Of a stretch of DNA of 64,000 nt, positions 61,328-64,000 are shown piece after piece (the stretch's first letter is position 1; every line of letters begins with the position of its first letter). Source of the stretch: Pseudomonas serbica (GTDB taxonomy: Bacteria > Pseudomonadota > Gammaproteobacteria > Pseudomonadales > Pseudomonadaceae). The notes beneath the pieces were generated by a model. The model saw only the letters and a list, made by a program, of their open reading frames with translations. It was not told where the DNA came from and searched no databases. A program made the position numbers and the translations under genes. The stretch is taken from positions 1 to 64,000 of the forward strand of contig NZ_JAQIYM010000016.1 of NCBI RefSeq assembly GCF_028823535.1, written 5' to 3'.

Positions 61328-62851
61328 TTATTTGCGCAGTTCGCGCTTGAGGACTTTGCCGGCTGCCGAAAGCGGCAGCTCGTCGCGGAACTCCACGCTC
61401 TTCGGGCATTTGTAGCCGGCGATGAACTCCCGGCAATACAAGCGCAATTGCTCGGCATCGACCTGGGCGCCGGGCTTGCGCACCACCACCGCGTGCACCG
61501 CCTCGCCCCATTGCTCATGGGGCACGCCGATCACCGCCGCCAGCGCCACCGCCGGATGTCGCGCGAGGACATTTTCGACTTCCGCCGAATAAATATTTTC
61601 ACCGCCGCTGACGATCATGTCCTTGAGGCGGTCGACGATGAACAGGTAACCCTGCTCGTCCATGTACGCGGCGTCGCCGGTGTACAGCCAGCCATCGCGC
61701 AATGCCCTGGCGGTTTCTTCGGGTTTGTTCCAATAGCCCTGCATGATGTTCGGCCCGCGCACGATAATCTCGCCCACCGTGCCTCGCGGAACTTCCTGGC
61801 CTTGCGGGTCGACGATCCTCACGTTGACGCCCAACCCGCCCCGCCCGACTGAACGGGACAAACCGCTCTGGCGCGCTTGCGGCGTGTGATTGCACGGCAG
61901 ATTGCTCGACACCACCGGGCAGGCTTCGGTCAGCCCGTAGGAATGAGAAAGCTCCAGTTCCGGAAGCCGGGCCAACACCTGTTCCACCATTTCGCCGGCG
62001 CTGGGTGACGCACCGTAGGTCAGGCGTTTCAGGCTACCGAGGTCATGGCGATCGAAGTCTGGATGGGCCAGCAACGCGAGGATCATGGTTGGCACCAGCA
62101 ACGTCTCGGTTATCCGCTCCCGCTCGATCACCTGCAGCACCTCATCCGCGTCGAAACTCGACAGCAGTACATGGCTTTCACCGGCCATGAACTGGATCAA
62201 CGCGCGGGCCATGCCGGCAACGTGGAACAGCGGTGCGACGTGCAACAACCGGCCATCGCGTATCGGCGGCATGTCGACCATGCGTGGCATGCACGCCGAC
62301 CACAGGTTCAGATGGGACTGCATGACCCCCTTGGGAAACCCGGTGGTGCCGCCGGTGTACATGATGCAGGCAAGGTCTTCCCCGCCACGCCCGGCATCCT
62401 CGACCGGCGTTGCCTGGGCCAGCAACTGCTCGAAACCGAGCATGCCCGGCGGCACTTCACCGTCCCCGGCGTAGATAAACCGTGGCGCCTGACGGGCGCT
62501 CTTGCGGATACCTTCGGCCATCGCCGCGAAGTGCTCGTCGACAATCAGGAAGCCGGTGGCGCAATCGTCCAGCGAATAGACAATCTCCGCCACGCTCCAG
62601 CGAATGTTGACCGGGTTGAGCACCCCGCCGCCCCACCACACGCCCATGATGTATTCAAGATAACGGTCGGAGTTGAGCGCCAGCATGCCGACCCGGTCAC
62701 CCGCCGCCATGCCGAGGTTCTGCAAGGCGCCCGCCAGGCGAGCGACACGTTCACCAAACTGGCGATAGGTCTGGCGGCGATCGCCGAAGATCGTCGCCAG
62801 GTGCTCCGGGTTTTGCTGCAGGGTGCGTTGCAGACACTGGGTCATGTACAT
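61328..62851 (-). CDS. AMP-forming fatty acyl-CoA ligase (copy 1)
   Basis: A 507-residue adenylate-forming ligase that activates a carboxylic acid to its CoA ester. The P-loop is CIMYTGGTTGFPKGVMQSH (about 165-183). Further blocks are SYGLTEACPVVSSN, GWLYTGDAAYMDEQGYLFIV, DRLKDMIVSGGENIYSAEVE, and the end LPLSAAGKVLKRELRK with the catalytic lysine. Class: long-chain/FadD-like acyl-CoA ligases (MenE/FadK size). The start at 62851 overlaps the thioesterase end by 10 bases; an alternative is 62845. It is clearly a paralogue of the ligase at 63276 onward. Confidence 0.9.
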   Translation of the reverse strand: MYMTQCLQRTLQQNPEHLATIFGDRRQTYRQFGERVARLAGALQNLGMAAGDRVGMLALNSDRYLEYIMGVWWGGGVLNPVNIRWSVAEIVYSLDDCATGFLIVDEHFAAMAEGIRKSARQAPRFIYAGDGEVPPGMLGFEQLLAQATPVEDAGRGGEDLACIMYTGGTTGFPKGVMQSHLNLWSACMPRMVDMPPIRDGRLLHVAPLFHVAGMARALIQFMAGESHVLLSSFDADEVLQVIERERITETLLVPTMILALLAHPDFDRHDLGSLKRLTYGASPSAGEMVEQVLARLPELELSHSYGLTEACPVVSSNLPCNHTPQARQSGLSRSVGRGGLGVNVRIVDPQGQEVPRGTVGEIIVRGPNIMQGYWNKPEETARALRDGWLYTGDAAYMDEQGYLFIVDRLKDMIVSGGENIYSAEVENVLARHPAVALAAVIGVPHEQWGEAVHAVVVRKPGAQVDAEQLRLYCREFIAGYKCPKSVEFRDELPLSAAGKVLKRELRK

Positions 62852-63276
62852 GGTGTCTTGCCTTTCCAGGTGGTGAAGACACCGTTGGCCCGCAACACCA
62901 GGCGCTCGCCGACCTTCAGCAGGCAGCTGGCGTTGATGAAGGTGCCACCGGTCTTGAGCACTTCCACATGCGCCTCCAGCCATTCGCCTTCGCGCACCGG
63001 TCCGATGTAATCGACGTTCAGGTTGACCGTCAGCGCAACCGATGGCGGCCGCAAATGGCGCCGTAACACGACGCCGAAGGCGCTGTCCGCAACCGTGGCG
63101 AGGAAACCGCCATGGGCGATGCGCACATAGTTGAGGTGGTGCGGTTGCAGACGCACGGCCATGATCGGCCGTTCATCATGGAGGAAGAAGTCACCGCAAT
63201 TGCGCAGGAAGCCCGAGAGGCCCTCCAGCGCTGTGAACCCCTCGGGAATCGTTGCCCCTCCATTGTCCAGCGCCAT
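62842..63276 (-). CDS. PaaI-type hotdog thioesterase
   Basis: A 144-residue hotdog-fold thioesterase (PaaI/4HBT family). Core segments are HHLNYVRIAHGGFLATVADS with the His-Gly-Gly motif, SVALTVNLNVDYIGPVREGE and FINASCLLKVGERLVLRANG. It would hydrolyse a dead-end or excess acyl-CoA. The stop of the upstream ligase and the ATG share one base (TGATG) and it overlaps the next ligase by 10 bases, so all three are co-translated. The substrate is unknown; hotdog enzymes next to ligases often free trapped CoA. Confidence 0.9.
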   Translation of the reverse strand: MALDNGGATIPEGFTALEGLSGFLRNCGDFFLHDERPIMAVRLQPHHLNYVRIAHGGFLATVADSAFGVVLRRHLRPPSVALTVNLNVDYIGPVREGEWLEAHVEVLKTGGTFINASCLLKVGERLVLRANGVFTTWKGKTPCT

Positions 63277-64000
63277 CAGCTCACACCCCGATCCCTGCCG
63301 GCCCAGAACGGTTCGCGCAGGTCGCGCTTGAGCACCTTGCCGGCACCGGACAGCGGCAGCGCGGCGCGGAACTCGACCGACTTCGGTGTCTTGTAGCCGG
63401 CGATCTGCCGACGGCAATGCTCGATGATCTCGGCGCCAGCCGCTTGGCGATCCGGTTTGAGCACGATCACCGCGTGCACCGCCTCGCCCCACTGCGCACA
63501 GGGAATGCCGATGACCGCGCAGGAGGCGACCGCCGGGTGACTGGAGATAGCGCTTTCGACTTCCCCCGAATAGACGTTCTCGCCACCGCTGACGATCATG
63601 TCCTTGAAGCGGTCGACAATATAGATATAACCCTCGTCGTCCATGTATGCGCCGTCGCCGGTGTGCATCCAGCCGCCCCGCAGAGCCTCTGCGGTTTCTT
63701 CGGGTTTGTTCCAGTAGCCCAGCATGATATTCGGGCCACGCACAAGCACTTCGCCAACCGTGCCACGCGGGACTTCATTGTCCTGTTCATCGACGATGCG
63801 CACGGTCACACCGAGTCCAGGACGCCCGGCCGAACGCAATCGACCATTGGCGATGCCCTCGGGACCGTGGTTTTCCGGGCCGTTGGCGGAAATTGGCGGC
63901 GCGGCTTCGGTCATGCCGTAGCCTTGGGTGAACTCCACATTGGGCAAGGCTTTCAGGGCAAGTTCCAGCAAAGGCACGGCAATCGGCGAGGCGCCGTAGG
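63276..64000 (-). CDS. AMP-forming acyl-CoA ligase (copy 2), 5' part cut by window edge
   Basis: The C-terminal 240 residues of a second adenylate-forming ligase; the start lies beyond 64000. It opens with YGASPIAVPLLELALKALPN and continues with QGYGMTEAAPPISANGPENH, WMHTGDGAYMDDEGYIYIVD and DRFKDMIVSGGENVYSGEVE. The end LPLSGAGKVLKRDLREPFWA carries the catalytic lysine. It is strongly similar along its length to the ligase at 61328-62851, so the two are tandem paralogues with a thioesterase between them. Different acid specificity, or acting at two stages of one pathway, are both possible. Confidence 0.88.
   Translation of the reverse strand, partial: YGASPIAVPLLELALKALPNVEFTQGYGMTEAAPPISANGPENHGPEGIANGRLRSAGRPGLGVTVRIVDEQDNEVPRGTVGEVLVRGPNIMLGYWNKPEETAEALRGGWMHTGDGAYMDDEGYIYIVDRFKDMIVSGGENVYSGEVESAISSHPAVASCAVIGIPCAQWGEAVHAVIVLKPDRQAAGAEIIEHCRRQIAGYKTPKSVEFRAALPLSGAGKVLKRDLREPFWAGRDRGVS

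Overview
The window is a stretch of chromosome from a Pseudomonas of the fluorescens/putida type. The evidence is the high GC content, the bkdR/bkdA1A2B/lpdV valine-dehydrogenase operon with subunit lengths matching the P. putida proteins, an OprD-family porin, an AlkC glycosylase with a C-terminal Ig-like domain, and more than ten REP/REPIN-type palindromes of the 'TGTAGGAGC...' and 'TGTGGGAGCGAGC...' kinds. No rRNA, tRNA, CRISPR array, prophage or intact insertion sequence was seen. One insertion-sequence remnant is present. Species-level identification is inference.

Layout. 0-3 kb: aldose 1-epimerase, then a TauE/SafE exporter divergent from a persulfide-dioxygenase-like metallo-hydrolase (probable sulfur handling). 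3-10 kb: bkdR and the bkd branched-chain 2-oxoacid dehydrogenase operon, followed by ilvE. 10-15 kb: an FKBP isomerase, a protealysin-like M4 protease overlapping an emfourin-type inhibitor gene, a Kef-type antiporter, alkC, and a 72-bp REP-containing tandem array. 15-20 kb: a LysR regulator divergent from a GMC oxidoreductase and an MHS-type transporter. 20-28 kb: mostly single genes (DUF427, topB, M20 dipeptidase, SYLF protein, MAPEG/DUF2834 pair facing an XRE regulator across a perfect palindrome, DinB protein). 28-33.4 kb: a tcuR-tcuABC tricarballylate-use cluster followed by an IS1182-like transposase remnant. 33.5-47.6 kb: a LysR regulator, DUF485/ActP-type symporter, OprD porin, acyl-CoA ligase, mmsA, mmsB, 3-hydroxyisobutyryl-CoA hydrolase, acyl-CoA dehydrogenase, chemoreceptor and TetR regulator.

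47.9-64 kb: twelve genes all on the minus strand, running off the right edge. They encode two AMP-forming acyl-CoA ligases around a thioesterase, three acyl-CoA dehydrogenases, an SCP-x-type thiolase, a DUF1302/DUF1329 pair, a MalT-like LuxR regulator, an aldehyde dehydrogenase and a zinc alcohol dehydrogenase.

How the genes work together. IlvE and the Bkd complex take valine, leucine and isoleucine to branched acyl-CoAs. The 44-kb cluster supplies isobutyryl-CoA dehydrogenation, 3-hydroxyisobutyryl-CoA hydrolysis, MmsB and MmsA, so most of valine degradation to propionyl-CoA is encoded here. A methacrylyl-CoA hydratase is not in the window. The porin, symporter and ligase beside mmsAB suggest that this cluster also takes up and activates an external short acid, isobutyrate being an obvious guess. 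The right-hand 16 kb looks like a pathway for an alcohol or aldehyde with a bulky or branched carbon skeleton (alcohol to aldehyde to acid to CoA ester to beta-oxidation). Its substrate cannot be read from the sequence, and it is the best candidate here for an uncharacterised system.
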